A DNA stretch of 64,000 nucleotides from Membranipora membranacea. Taxonomy: Eukaryota > Bryozoa > Gymnolaemata > Cheilostomatida > Membraniporidae. The stretch covers positions 5,845,501 through 5,909,500 of the forward strand of contig OU612070.1 in assembly GCA_914767715.1 (NCBI GenBank). Direction: 5' to 3'. Of this stretch, positions 14,700 through 28,500 are shown piece after piece. The notes under the pieces are model-generated. The model had not been told where the DNA came from. It searched no databases and worked only from the letters and a program-made list of their open reading frames with translations. Both the position numbers and the translations under genes were made by a program. Position 1 is the first letter of the stretch. Each line of letters starts with the position of its first letter.

Positions 14700-16133
14700 C
14701 ATTAACATTAGGTTAGTTGATGATTCAGGCAGACCAAATGAAGATTTACCGAGCTACGCAAGCCTAATACAGCCACCGTAACCTACCTAAGCTAAACAAT
14801 GTCATCTTCTGCTCGGGAGTTGTGGTCTCACTGTTGATGGAAAGACAACTCGCAAATTTGACGAAAATGATAGCAGTAATGATTTAGTATCAACGCTATT
14901 CCAAAATTAATTTATATAGCCCTTATGCAAACAATGTGAAATTTTGTTACAGAAATCCAACTGACTACAGAAACCTTCTTTTACATTGTGATTTCAGCTT
15001 CTTCTTTTTATTACCTCAATTCTAAACTTTACACAATGATACTGATTTATTTGCATGCATGCTTCTAGCCTTATGTTATGTTAAGATTTTGCCATATTAT
15101 AATGAACAAAAACCCTTCAATGAAAGTTAGACAATCTAAGCGAATCATTCTGCCGGCAAATTTCTGATGGATGCAAGATTCAACGACTATTTTTATGAAA
15201 ACAAAGATTGAGTTATGTTTTTTTGTGTTTTCTATTCAACAAACCACCACATCTATGGTGTATATCAAATCACATACAATGAGGAAACATTTCACTGTAT
15301 ATCCACTTCCTTCTCATGAGGACTTTTTGGCGAGAAAAATAAAAATACTGTATCAGCAGGTGGATAATGATTACTTCGGAGAAGAAGAGAAATTACCTAT
15401 TTACATTATGGTACATCATACCCTGTACAAAATCATAAAAACGTTGATTAACTCTCAACTAAAATCTTTAATAAAAGTAATCATAGTAGTAGTAGTTATA
15501 ACATAACTCAGGCAAGTAGGACAACTCCGGCACTTGTGGAGTAGTGAATTCAATAAATCAATAAACGAAAACAGATTGAACAAAAATCTACAAAAATATA
15601 ACTGAAAACTAACATATTCAATGTTTTAAATTAATGAAATTAACAATAATATTGGTGCAATAAACCTACAAATAATCAAACGGTGTGATATAGAAATCTA
15701 TGGTATCGTGTTTCTTTCGGCACACACACACAGTGCGCATACTGCAATACTTGAACAACTCTTTGGAATGCTTACACCTTTATAAATTTAGCATGCACAT
15801 GAAAACCATTTATTCAAGAAAGAACAACCTAAACTGTAACTAAAATATTACTTCAGTTACGGGATACATGTTAATGACTGCAATTGCGAGGGACTGAGAG
15901 AAGTACTATAACAGTGTAAAAAGGCTATGGCAATTACTACGGACTATCTTTTTCTCGTGTGACCCTCTATGATTGCAAGCTGAACTAGATTTGTGCTATG
16001 TAGCCCACAAATCAACAATAAAAACAAGGCAAATACTGTTGAGCATTAAGCAGGAGACAATTTAACTGTCCCCATAACTGATCTATCATTTCTGGCTAGC
16101 CACAAAGTTTTCAAAAATATATAAAGAAGAGTA
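14700..16133. other. Region between the convergent CUEDC2 and LRR genes
   Basis: Holds the 3' UTRs and flank. Candidate CUEDC2 AATAAA hexamers occur at 15339, 15470 and 15553, and none can be preferred. The 111-codon ORF at 15171-15506 is low-complexity and unsupported. Confidence 0.5.
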
Positions 16134-16139
16134 TTTATT
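16134..16139 (-). terminator. Poly(A) signal of the LRR receptor gene
   Basis: Minus-strand AATAAA, 58 bases beyond the stop at 16197. Confidence 0.55.
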
Positions 16140-16196
16140 GGCACTGTACTGACGACATATTCCCTACATGGGGCGTGGGTATTACCACCCGTCATT

Positions 16197-19100
16197 CTAC
16201 ACAAAAGCCTGAGAACTGTGTTGGTGCTCAGGGCATGAGGTAGGAATCGGTGGTGGTTTTTGTGTTAGTATAGGTGTATGTGTCCTACTATGGTTGCTGT
16301 GATTACTGTGGTTGCTATGGTTACTGGGATGATGATAAGGGTGAGGCGAGTGGTGATTGGCTAGATGTGGATGATGGTAGTCTGTTTGTGTCATCAGAGC
16401 TGTACCATGGTTGGTAGGTACTTGCGTCTGTGCTCTCTCATACATTGCTCTATAACAAAAAAATGTACAAGTCTATTATTGTGTGCCCTGATACTGTCAT
16501 GATATGGTCTTGAATAATGTAACCAGCGATCGACAAGTAACGCTCCTTGAGAAAATGATACTGTACACTATATATTGTTGATATGTGCCCTGTCGCCTCT
16601 TTTGGACAGAGGGTTGTACTTAGGCAGGCTGATTTTAAAATAGGAAATTAAGTCTATTAACTGGCCATGTCATAACGAAGTACTATCTGATCAAGGATCT
16701 GATTGGACTTCTAAATCGGTGGATATTCTGTTGGGCAGGTAAAGTTCACAACCTTGTACTGAAGGAAATGTGGCAATTAAACATACCTGTAATGTTGTTT
16801 TTTAAGTTTCTTTTTGAGTCTCCATCTGTGCTGCCAAAAGATGATCGCTGCTACAACCAGTATAACAAATGAAGTACAGCCAATGATGATGAGTATAATT
16901 GTCTTTTCCATTATAGTTTGGCCACAGTTCAACTCGTCAATCTTTAAGTCCTTAACAAGCGCTCCGAGTTTGTCATCTGGGCCGCTGCAGGTGTACTTAT
17001 CAAGGCCGACTATGGATATCTCTGTTGTATCCATCCATTTCTTAATCTCCGGTATAGAGCAGTCACATGTCCACTCTGCTCCAGTAAGGTCAAGGTTATC
17101 CAGACTGCAATAGATATAATATTCAATAAATCAAAATGCTCAGTTTTTGTATTGGTATTTCCATGTAACAAGTGTTTGGAATCTTACTACAATTGATAGA
17201 GAATACCTAGATCAAGCTTGATCCAGTTTGCCGGCAGTTCATGTTGCTCATAAACTTTATCCAGAAAATATCCTTTTAATATCAGTTGACTTGAAAACAA
17301 GATTTCTGTTTTCTCGCAGTAATCTTACCTGACTAAATGGCTGACTGTGGTGTGGTTGAAGCCTTGCAGTTTATTACGGCTGAGGTTCAGCGTCCTAAGC
17401 AAACTCAGGTCCTGTAACTGTTCACTTGTGATATCACTGAGCTGGTTCTGACTAAGATCCAGATGTGTGAGCACTGTAAGGTTGTAGAAGTAACCATCCC
17501 TTATTGTCTGGATACTATTAGATCTGAGGTTAAGAGACTGGAGGTCGATTTTAGATCCGTCAGCTGGTGACAGGAGAGGAGAACCGACTTGACCTGCAGA
17601 AAAAAATTAAATTTTTATCTTGGTTTTATATTATCCAGATCTAATAAGATTCCAGAAAACTTTATTTTTAGAACTCAACACATGTTGGTAACACACTGAT
17701 GACGTGATAATATATACCATGTATGTCTCTGATTGATAGAGAGTGAACTAATTCACTTAGCATGAGTACCATCACAAGGAATCTTGTATGACCACCTGTG
17801 TACAATTTTATTAACTAGGCCAGGGGTGGTAACATGTTAGGCACTCATACTAAATTGACTCAAACAATCAGAGATACACATGATAATAGTGTAGTATCGA
17901 TGTCAGTGTGGGTTGATACTATAGCTGATAAGTATATCAGGTGGTAACTTACTCATAAGGAAGGCACCAAGGTTGTTGAATGATAGATCCAGATCACGGA
18001 TGTCCTCTAGATACTGAAACATGTTTACTGGTAAACTATTCAGTCTGTTATTGGAGAGATCCAATGTTGTGAGATATTTGAGATTCTTTATCCCTTGCTC
18101 ACTGAAACGTAGAAAAGTCAAAAGTCAAATCTTTACACCCTTGCTAGGTAGTAGGTACTCCTCCGGGGATTTATTTAAATCGGGTTTTTCTTAATTAGGA
18201 AGTCAAATGCTATGCAGTCCAGGAAATAATCACAGGGAATATCATTTAGGAGTCTTGTAGAACTTTCGCATTGCAAGATGTGAAATATTTACCCAAATGC
18301 TTATTTATGCTTATGCTTTATGCTTATTATATTTCAGCTGATTGGAGATACTAAAACATCCTTAATTTTGTAGTTATCAGCTCATCGAGAAGGTTAGATA
18401 ACTCCTAATGCAGAATGAGAGTTAGATCCAAGACTCTCTGCTCCCTCAACAAACAATTATTCATTAATTAATCTAACATACCTGATATACTCGATATCAT
18501 TACTGCCCAGATAGAGTATCCTGACCAGAGACAGGCCCCAATCATCTATACTGGACAATCTGTTGTGTGATAAATCTAAAGTAGCGGGTGTCCAGTACTT
18601 GAATGTGTCTCTGCAAAAGGGAAACATGGGGTTTATGGTTGGGATCGCATAGTCAAAGTGTGCCAGTTAAACATGCAATAACGTGTGACTCATGATTGAA
18701 TATGAATGTATTGGTATTTTTAGAGCTACCGAAGCAATAGAAACTTGCATGCGCCTTTCATCTTCGACTCAGACAGTCATTCAACAGAACTCAGTAAGTT
18801 TAAAGCTTCACAAACAGGGTCAAAAATCTCGCATAAGCCAATTTTCATCATGAGCAATCCGATATTATTGGCTTGGTAATCCCTGCCTAGTCTACCCCAA
18901 AAGTAATCTGGACCGTGTGTACTTACGGATCAATAGTATTGATGAAGTTGGCGGTGAGGTTGAGCACCATAAGATTGATCCTCTCTGTGATCATCTCGTC
19001 TGTAAGCGATCCGATCTTATTTGATCCCAAATCTAACACTTGAAGATTGAACATGTAGAAAAGGTTAGTCGGGTCATCGATATTATTGCCTCTCAGATTC

Positions 19101-22100
19101 AGATCCTCCAGTGGCTGCAAAGAGAACAGATTAAGATTATAGTTTTATAACGCCGCTTCTAAAGATCAAATGGCAAGATAGCAACTGCGCTAAGGAAACT
19201 TACACCCTCATGCACTGAGCTGTATTGGGGTATTGACCCCGCCAAGCAACTGTACACAAATTGTATGCAGATAGAGCGTCTGCAAATCTGTGATCAATTG
19301 ATGCGAAAATGATACCATCAGACTTGGTGAGCAGTTAAACAAAAACAGGGTATCATTATGATGCTCTGACCAGAATAATGATAATAATGTTGTGTCTGTA
19401 AAGACTGGCTACAGAATCGAACTTTCGTTTCCTAATAGTGTTGCAGTTCTAGTTTTCAAACTGGGTACGTGATATTTTTTAAATAAGCATCATTTTTCTT
19501 CATCAAACACCACCTAACACAGTTTTGAATGGATCGTTAGACTAAAAAGAGAATTTGTCAAATCTGAACACAATCTACCAATAGTTGTCTTCTACTTATT
19601 CGTGAGGTGACAACTCCCGCTTTATTTACCTCTAGTAGCTCTACATCTGCAATAGTCCAGATATCGTTGTAGGACATGTCGAGTTTCTTGAGATTTCTGT
19701 TCCTTGAGAAAGGACTGGAGCTGAACTCTGCCAGCTTGTTATAACTTAGGTCGACCTGCTCTAGGTATTGGGCACCTGTGAAAACCAGTGGTAGATGATT
19801 GTATAATTTGCAAAGAAATCAACCAGTGTCCAGCGAGGATTTCAACCAAGGATGCAATCAAGCTCATTTTTGTCTCACTACTGTCTCAGTACTTGTGATC
19901 ACGGGGATATTCTGACACACTAATTACATTGTAAACTGCATCTAAATACGGATAAAGGACTTACCATCAAAGTCTCTGTCACTTATGCTTGTGATCGAGT
20001 TATGGGAGGCGTCCAGGCTTAGAAGAAACGGCAGCGATAGCGTAGGAAGAGCTCTCAGTCTACAGTTACTGAGATTTAGAGTTTTGAGTTTCTTAGCTGG
20101 ACGCAGATCAGCTGAGTTCATCATTCTTAGGTTGTTATGACTCAAATCTAGTTCCTCTATGTTCTCTGGAATCAGAAGACAAGCATCGGAAGTTTAGTTA
20201 AGAGTTATATTGTTTATGTACTCCTACTGTGACGTCATAGTGATGTCTCTAATCAAACGATGACAGATTGATAAATTATTGTGTGAATGAGTAGACTTCA
20301 TTGTAGCTTCTCAAAACATCTCACACATGAAAATGTTGAGTTTGTGGTGCATATCACAGGCCTGCGTTGCTTTCTTAACAGGAAGGTCAATATCTTTGGT
20401 ATTCTAGTTCTGACATGGCTTGCCACTCTTGGCAGGAGTATTTATGAATGGTGCCTGTGTACACTGGGAAGGTTTTTCAGGAAGTGACCTCATGATACTT
20501 ATTCTTGAGAAAGTTTGATTTTCTCTAAAAGCCGGTTCAATAACTTGGATTGGACTTCTCCTAGTCATGAATTTCAGATAAAACTTGCTGTAGAAAATTC
20601 TAAAACTGTTCATGAAAATCAATTAAGCTTATGTCTAGAGTCTAAAGAGCATAACTACACTAGACTCTGATCACAAATTGACTGGATTTCTCCGTAATCC
20701 CGCTGCTTACCAGCATCAAGTAGAGGTGTGAAGACATAGTTGAGGTCAGAGATGTTAGTGTTAGACAGCCTGATACTGGTTATATAGGGTGAGCTCGTCA
20801 CGGTGTGTATGGTGGCGTTCAGCTCTGGCTGGTCTATACCAGGGTTGTTACTAATATCGAAATCAACTAAAGACGTCATCTCTCGGAAAACATCTACAAA
20901 ATGATAAAAAACCAAGCTGTTATCGTCCGATCACACCCACATTTTTGTGTTACAGTTGAACAGTCATCTATTCAATAAGTCAACATGTCTTTTATATTCA
21001 TATATCCTGTTGGAGTTGCCCCAACAATCAGTCAGACAGATATGAATCACAGTCAGTATTACTCATGGCCTGGGCGCAAGGAACTAAAAACATCGATTAA
21101 TCTCCGAGGTGACTTCTTGCTATTGGCAGTGTATTTGATGTTTTCATCCTGTGGCATCTAATTGTTGTTAATCTTGATGAGTTTCCAGGGCATTGCCACT
21201 GGCTCTGTTGTTTCAGGCTGCTGTCATCTTTGTCTTCAAAATGCTGATAATTATTTTTACACCATGCCTCAAGTTTTGATGGGCGTCCTTTTATTTAATT
21301 AATGATTTCAGGTAATTAGTTTGTTTACAGGGATTCCGTACAGAAAATATCTCATCATATTTGGAATAACAACGATTAAAGATTCTGGTCTTTTGTCTCC
21401 TATATTCAACCCGCGGTCATCTCATGCTGTAAATACTCCAGCTACATGAGTTGTACATCTATTACTGCAGCATGGCCAGGGCGGGGTATGTTAGATTCAA
21501 TGTGCGGAGAGGCAGGGCAAGCCTTTAGGGCTTCTCTCGATAAAGTCATAGTGGAAAAGGTGTAAAAATTTACATGATAATGGGCAGTTCAGTGCAAAAT
21601 TAGGCGCCATAGTTTTGTAGGTTTTTGACCAACAATTTTCTTGGTCATAATGACACTTATTTTTAAAACACACTAGTTTATTGCCCCAGGTGTGACTCTG
21701 CATTACGAGGAGCTTTTAGCTAAGATTAGTGGTATGAGACGCCAATTAGACATGTATTGTCTCAAGGGCAGTGATTTTTTTTGCTTAATACCTGCTTTTA
21801 GGCTTCAGTTTGCTAAAACATTTCAGCGTAATGATAGCTCTCATAACAGTACATTTCCGGAAAGTACTGCGATCACTGACTAAATACAGATATCACTGAC
21901 TAAGTACTGACTGCATGTTATCAATAACGTCTGATTGGATGCAGGTTTTGCTGATGGCATCGCCCTCAAGGCATGAATGCAGAAATCACACTGGTTGATT
22001 GATGGACATGTTCTCATCATAACCTCACCAGATCATGGCTATTTAAGGTGCTCCTATAACCCTTCCCTGATGAAGTTCTGAGTCAGGGCTAAATATTGTT

Positions 22101-25100
22101 AGCGGGTCAGTCTCTAATTAAATTCCATGATACCAAATCTCAGCGTGTGATATTTTTCTACTCACTTGTAATATTTGGACTGGTGGCTCCCCAGCCTCCC
22201 ATTACCTATCCTAGGCTGTTTTTCTCAAAAACTGCACTGCAGCTAGCAGGCCAACCTGACAAACTGAAGACATTGCTTATAGTTGCATTTAGACTACACA
22301 TGGCCTTGCGGATAGTCTAAATAGCCTAAGTACTGCGTTTACACAATGAACAACAGCTTGAATGTGCTTCAATCGGTCAGCCTGCTAAGGCTAAGATGAT
22401 GACCAAGCCTTCAGTGTAACGATGTATTGCCCATTCTGACAGGTTGCTACCACGCATCCTGGATATAGGAAATGATCACAATGCATTGGTTCAATTTCCA
22501 AGATTGATATTCAATAGAAGTATTTTTTTGTAATTCCCGAAGATATAATTCATTGCAACATTAAAAATAAATTTTTCTCAAAAACATGTCATAATTAATG
22601 TTCCATCATCAATTTTATGGCTTTGTCTTGTTTTGAGCTTGTTTGGATTTATGGAGCTTGGAGCAGTTTTTTGCTTCCAACAATGTCATTTCCCATCTGT
22701 AATAATTACTGTGGCACCATTAGTTGTCAATTGCACATTGAATCCCTCTGTTTGGAGCCAACCTGTCTGGATGACAGAAAAATGCTGGCATGTTGGCTTG
22801 ATGGTTGTTTGCCTGGTAATGCTACTAACAGACATTTATGCATACTATGTAAACTTGTGTAAACATCAGTGTGCCATGATGTAAGCGGAGATGTTATGAG
22901 CAAGTCAACGGACCTGCAGATAGATGCAAAGATAAATCTATTCAGCCCTATTGGGTATGAAAAAGCAGTAAAGTACACTTACAATATTCAATCAATATGT
23001 CCCAGAATGCAACACTTTCATGTTGGGAGTTGTCTTGTCACATACCTGAATTGATTCTACGGATGTTACAGTTAGATATATTGACTGCTCTTATGTCCTT
23101 CAGTATTCTGAATGTGTGAGAAGGCACATCCATAAAGTCATTACCACTCAAGTCAATATTCTCTAACACCTGTTTATACAAAATCATGAAAATTCATCAA
23201 AGGATTACCATAGGTAATGAGCAGTATTACCGGCTGGCTATTTGACGAGTTAACACTGATTGATATTTAGATGATGAGTTTGCTGACGCCAATTTATTGA
23301 ATGAATTGGAAGCTTATGACACCTTTTTCTGCTGCTCTCCAGAATCAAAATGGCCGATTCTAGTGACAATGACTTGCATACACATTTCAGTAAGATGTGT
23401 GAGAGGTTGATATGAGTTGATGTTTTACCTCTAGATAGATGAACTCTGGCCCAAACACGGGATCTGTCATCTGGTTGTAAGACATGTACAGTTTTTCTAG
23501 TTTGGTGAGTATCTTGAATCCGGCATTTGGAATTCTCCTCAATGAGTTATAACTGACATCCAGTTCGGTAATAAGACGGCACCCACGAAACAACTCGTGA
23601 TCTCGGAAGTCATCAACTAAAAGATAGATATAAGAATGAAGTTCTGACCTTCTTTATACAGTTATTCAGTCATCACACAAACAATACAAACTTTATCAAA
23701 ATGAATGCTGTAGATTTAGAAAATAGCGCACAGGCGAATGTGATCGGACTATCGATAGTATTGAATGTACTCCGAAGTAGAAAACATTTCCCACACATAT
23801 TTATATTCAAATATAAAAGATAAACTTACCATCAAGATTGTTGTGAGCTAGGTTTATGACTCCCAAGTCACCAAGATTTGTAAAGGCATTTATCTCCATC
23901 TTAGTGAGGCCATTGTTAGAAAGATCTAGAGTCTTCAGAAGTGGTGTCTCATAGAACGACCTGTTCGGTAGGAAGCTAATGGAATTTCCTGACAAGTCGA
24001 GATATTTTGTCTCCAATGGCAACTGAAAAACCAAAAGAAAATCAATTAAATTCATTGCAAATCGTAAGTAGCATTCAAATTCATGTTACTCAGGTTATAG
24101 ACTAGATTGCAAGTTAGTGGTGATTTCAATTTATAATTAAGACTCTTGCAATGCAATAGTTATGGATTGTTTTCAGGAGACAGGGAACTTCTATGGAACC
24201 ATCTATACAATTTTATTTTAGGAGTTTATTTCAAAGATGCAATTTTCTCAGCTTTTGTCTTTTTCACCATATCTATGCTAGTCTAACCAAGGAGTTAACT
24301 TCTGGGTCTAACAGACAAACTTCAGTCAGTCTGGTATTTGACCAGATTCTCAAGTGTTGACATCCCACATTATCCATCAATTATGTGAAAACAACTTTCA
24401 ATTTCATTCCACTCCAAGTTTTAAATTGTTTATAAACACAAGAGTGAACACAGTGGATCATTTCTTTTAGATTGATGCGATGTATACTCGTCCAAACCAT
24501 TGGTTCGAATCACTCTCAGCCCCAAGGCTAAATACTTGAACACTTCAAATCGTGGTCAGCTGGAAAGATTGCTCAGCCAGATGTACCAGTGAAATCAGAA
24601 AGTATCGCAAACATCTAAGATTGGACAGGATGATTGACAACGGGTCAGTTGACTGAGCAAGGTTTCATGCAAGAGTAAATTCTGAAGTTCAAAAGCTGTT
24701 AAAGTATGTTGATGAACAGTGGCAGTGACAGAATGATCTCACTGACTTTTACTGTGCATGCCACGAGCTGGATTTATCTTTTAATTTGCATATTATTGTT
24801 TTGAAATCGATTTGTCATATTATTAATAATTCCACTGAAGTAGTATCAGAGACTTTAGACTATTATCTATCGTCTCTGGAAATATGTCATCGTTGATGAG
24901 TTTTAACAGCCTATTATAGTGACAGATTATGAAAAATGATCCCTATTCAGCATCAAAGTTCACATTATTATTGGATATTGCCATGGTGCCATTTTGGATT
25001 TTTAAATTGGCATCTGTATTAATGGAAAACACTGATGTTTTTTATCATAATTATTTCTGACACAGGTGTCACATGTTTGACTGCTGGTTCTCATTTTCTG

Positions 25101-25491
25101 CTACTGACACGGGCAGACTGGCCCTTCTAAATATGAAAATACGAACACCCGAATACGTTTGATTTGATTTGGGAGTTACCTTCCATTTCAACTATGGCCT
25201 TGCAGAGCTCTAAATGTATGGATAAGAAAATACTTTCCTTTAAAAAAGTACAAACCATCTGCTATGCAGCTGTATCTGATCTGATTTTCACAGGGCCTAA
25301 TGACATACAAAAGTCTGATACAGCCAGCATACATCACATACCTTTGGTACACTGGTTAGACCAGCATTGCTGCAATCGGCACGAATCGGGTATCCTGAAC
25401 ATTTACATTTACTAGGACAATCGTCAGCAAAGACTAGGCTCCAACTCAGCAGTGCAAGAAGGGCCAGGGCTATCATCCATGATGTCCCCAT
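16197..25491 (-). CDS. Leucine-rich-repeat type I transmembrane receptor without TIR domain
   Basis: Thirteen exons agree in phase: 25491-25342, 24022-23830, 23616-23429, 23169-23046, 20893-20711, 20165-19965, 19775-19630, 19114-18927, 18610-18482, 18101-17953, 17593-17329, 17104-16787, 16449-16197. They give 828 residues. Order: signal peptide (1-22); LRRNT with C25, C29, C31, C40; about 24 LRRs of LxxLDLSxNxL type (for example LKTLDLSNNGL); LRRCT with C652, C654, C678, C699; one transmembrane helix at about 708-729; a basic stop (RWRLKKKLKK); an 83-residue histidine- and proline-rich tail with four NHS triplets and a PPPIP motif. The ectodomain resembles Toll, chaoptin and connectin, but no TIR, kinase or Ig domain follows. 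Adhesion or ligand recognition at the cell surface is inferred. Splitting LRRs across many small exons is typical of old LRR genes. Confidence 0.9.
17692..17910 (+). mobile_element. MITE, copy 1 (LRR gene intron)
   Basis: A 219-base block starts CACACTGATGACG and ends in CGATGTCAGTGTG, so its termini are inverted (shared CACACTGA). A closely similar 215-base copy with the same termini lies at 59682-59896 in a DEG/ENaC intron. No coding capacity and no clear target duplication. A non-autonomous DNA transposon is the best reading. Confidence 0.75.
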
Positions 25492-25522
25492 TTATAACAT
25501 CGGGTTCTACTCAGATCTCAAT
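25492..25522 (-). promoter_or_regulatory. 5' UTR of the LRR gene with a two-codon uORF touching the start codon
   Basis: An acceptor (TTTTTATAG, ending at 25523) precedes 31 bases of leader, so a further 5' UTR exon lies upstream. The leader ends ATG TTA TAA directly followed by the main ATG: a minimal upstream ORF (25500-25492) in the same frame, with no gap. This could lower initiation or force reinitiation; that effect is inference. Confidence 0.6.
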
Positions 25523-28500
25523 CTATAAAAAGATATAATGAAGCAGAATGTTTTATATCCATTACGGCGGTGACTTAAGATGAGTATTGTGTTAAATGGC
25601 TTTCCAACACATCTCTCCGGTGGTTGTCAAAGTATTACATCAGTTCAAAAAATAAATTCATGTCACGATCAAAAACACCAAGTACAATTTATCTGCGGTT
25701 TGCCAGGGGCTTAATTACTTGAATGGGAGGGTAGGAAACCAAAACACACCATTTAACATGAAATGGAGCATCCAGTATCATTCACATCCATGCGACTTAA
25801 ATAACTGTAAAAAGCCATTAATGACTTCTATAAAAAGTTTGAATGGTTTAAAACTATGTCCAGCGCCGACACAAACTGCATTTAATAGCTTGAGCAGGAA
25901 TTTGTAAATGTAACCAACAAGTCAAAACAGAGAGGTTAGTCATGGGAACTAAGGGCATTAAATGTATCTAAGAACGCAGGCTGGTAATAAAAAGAAGTCA
26001 CAACACATCATTGTTGTTCACAACAGAACCTTGAGTAATCACCCTATCATCAGGATAAAAATACCGCACTTTGATCTCTGGCTACTGCCAGAACACGGGG
26101 ACAGTGCATAAAACCGCCGAGTTCTCTTCCTTTTTATTACAGTCTGTAGCTATACAGATATGATGAGATGGTCTTGCTTAGAAGATAGACATTTTATTTT
26201 ATCTCAATTGAGGAAATTTGATGGCTTATCCCATCCAAAATACAGCTGTACAACATAAAATACATATGATCCATGTATCAGATTGGTTTTATATCTAGTG
26301 CTCAAATTAAATGCCAAAGATGGTCTAATTAGTCTCTCGTTATAAAGGCTACCTTATCTTTGCAGATGCAACAGCTTTCAAGCTGATCATTTTGGCCATA
26401 AAATGGTGCGAATGACTCTCGGAGCCAGAAATTGGTCATAATATCACCCACCTATATGACTCACAGTCGGCAGTCAAAATCCCTCAACAGCTCAATTAAC
26501 AGATAGAAGTATCGACTTTGATAGTTGATAGAATAGTGATATCACTTTTATCAAAAAGATCTATCGGGATGTAGGCCTAGCAGCTTTCAATAAAATTTGG
26601 CAGAACGCTGACTGTTTTGCCTAGCAGCGATATTTTATAAAGTGCAATATGAAATGTCACATCTGATTCATTGAGTTTTATGCTTTCAAACTTCAGCATT
26701 CCAGTTATCATTTTTGCACCCAAGGATGCCTCCCAAAAGCTTTTTGATGTTCCAATATAAAACATGACATTTTGTGGCAGATTGAAATTTCCCCAACTAT
26801 GCAAGATACTAACGAGCTCATGATTGTCATCAATCAAAGACAGTGGCAATTTTAATTTTGCAATATGTCACATTCAATTAAAAAGCACTTGCATTGATTT
26901 ATTTACTTGTTTTGTTTAGTGCAATGATCTCATGCTGGTTTGACTGTGGGATTTCAATTCTTTATGAAACAAAAAGTTTGTACTTTTGTACAGTAAAGTC
27001 CTGTTATGCTGACTTTCTGTGAGGTATTATGTGTGTGGAGTTAGTTAAGGGCTCAAAATAGATCTCAGACACCCATACAGACAAGTCAGTAAAGCGATTG
27101 ATGTAGTTCCCTTGTGTCCAAGGGTTGAATGGTTGCAAGGTGAAAAAGCCCAACAGTCATTGAGACAGCTACTGTTCATTGTGATGGCTCTGTGATGTAA
27201 TGCTCAAAGGCAACCGCGGTAATTACACTGCAAATTGGAATTTCGTCTCTAACACAAAAACAGTGTAGTCACTGCCATTCAGATACATGTAAATTGCAAC
27301 CTCTGATCACAAAACGCTTAGAACATTAATTTATTTCCAATCAAAGGGAACCCAGAGTTGAACATATTGCTTACAAAGCTTTTATTCTGACAACGGTGTT
27401 ATAACGGAGCCATCAAGGCCTCTAATCATCTAATAATCAGTCAGCAGCTAAAATAAGCAGCATCTAATGGCAGCATCTAAAAGGCAGCGCAGTAGGCAGG
27501 ATTGATAAACAAAACAAGTTTATAACCACTATTATTTCTGAATATTCTGTGTATTCTGATCAATCGTACAAGTCATTATTACCACATTAGTAAACAATAA
27601 GATGTCTGCTACCCCCAGTTGGCTGCCCTTCACATGTTGATAGGCCAGTGATATGTTATACACTAACTGTCAGCAGGTACTTGGCTTGCTCTGATTTAGT
27701 AGAGAGAGATTTTGATAGTCAGCTTTCAAATCTGAGTGATGGATTATGAAATGATTTTTCAAAGTTAACAAAGCAACAGTAACTATAAACCCATTATGAG
27801 TTTGGTTAGCCCCAGGCAGATTTTTTATACTTTACCCCCTATTATTATGAAAGCTTGTTAGTTATAAGGTGCTAAAAATGGGAGGCTGCAGTATTTGGTA
27901 AGCCTTTAAGTAGATGGTTATCTATTGTGAGATTATATAATACTTGACACTGGTTGAGACAAGAGCTCACAAGTAGTGCTCATCAATTTAGACTTTGAGA
28001 TTCCACAGCCTTATCAAAAACTCACGTCTGACTGTGATCAGAGGTGATCAGACCGATCCAAATTTATGTTAATCGCAGGACAGACATCACCCAAGGTGAC
28101 AGTGTTTGAAGTAACTACCAGAAAATAGTTATAAACAAGTATGATGTCTTCCACATGATCCTTTCATTATGGTAGCAGTTTCGGTTGGCGTTGATATTTT
28201 TTGCTAGTCTTATGACAGATAATGGATTACGTGACATTTAAACTGTTTCAGTTACACCAAAATAGCTAACCCTGCGGTGTACTGAGACACTCAGGCCACT
28301 GCTAGGTGACAAAGTGATAATAAAAGTCATTTTCTTTAGTAGGAAATTATGTTTTTCTCATTAGTCTATTATTCAGATCTCTTGACAGTTGTTGTTGAAA
28401 CTTGCAAAATGTCAAATTCTGAGTCACGTGCTAGGATGATTTTTAAAAGAACAATGCACTTCTCGCTTGCCAAAAATACCAACGTCAGCAAAAACCCGCA

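Noticed and set aside
15171-15506. 111-codon ORF downstream of CUEDC2
   Set aside because: Lys/Ile/Val-rich, ends in a short GTA repeat, without introns or domain; more likely 3' flank.
22617-22884. Overlapping 81-83 codon ORFs in both strands
   Set aside because: They lie in a 2.1 kb intron of the LRR gene and encode nothing LRR-like; phases of flanking exons already join correctly without them.
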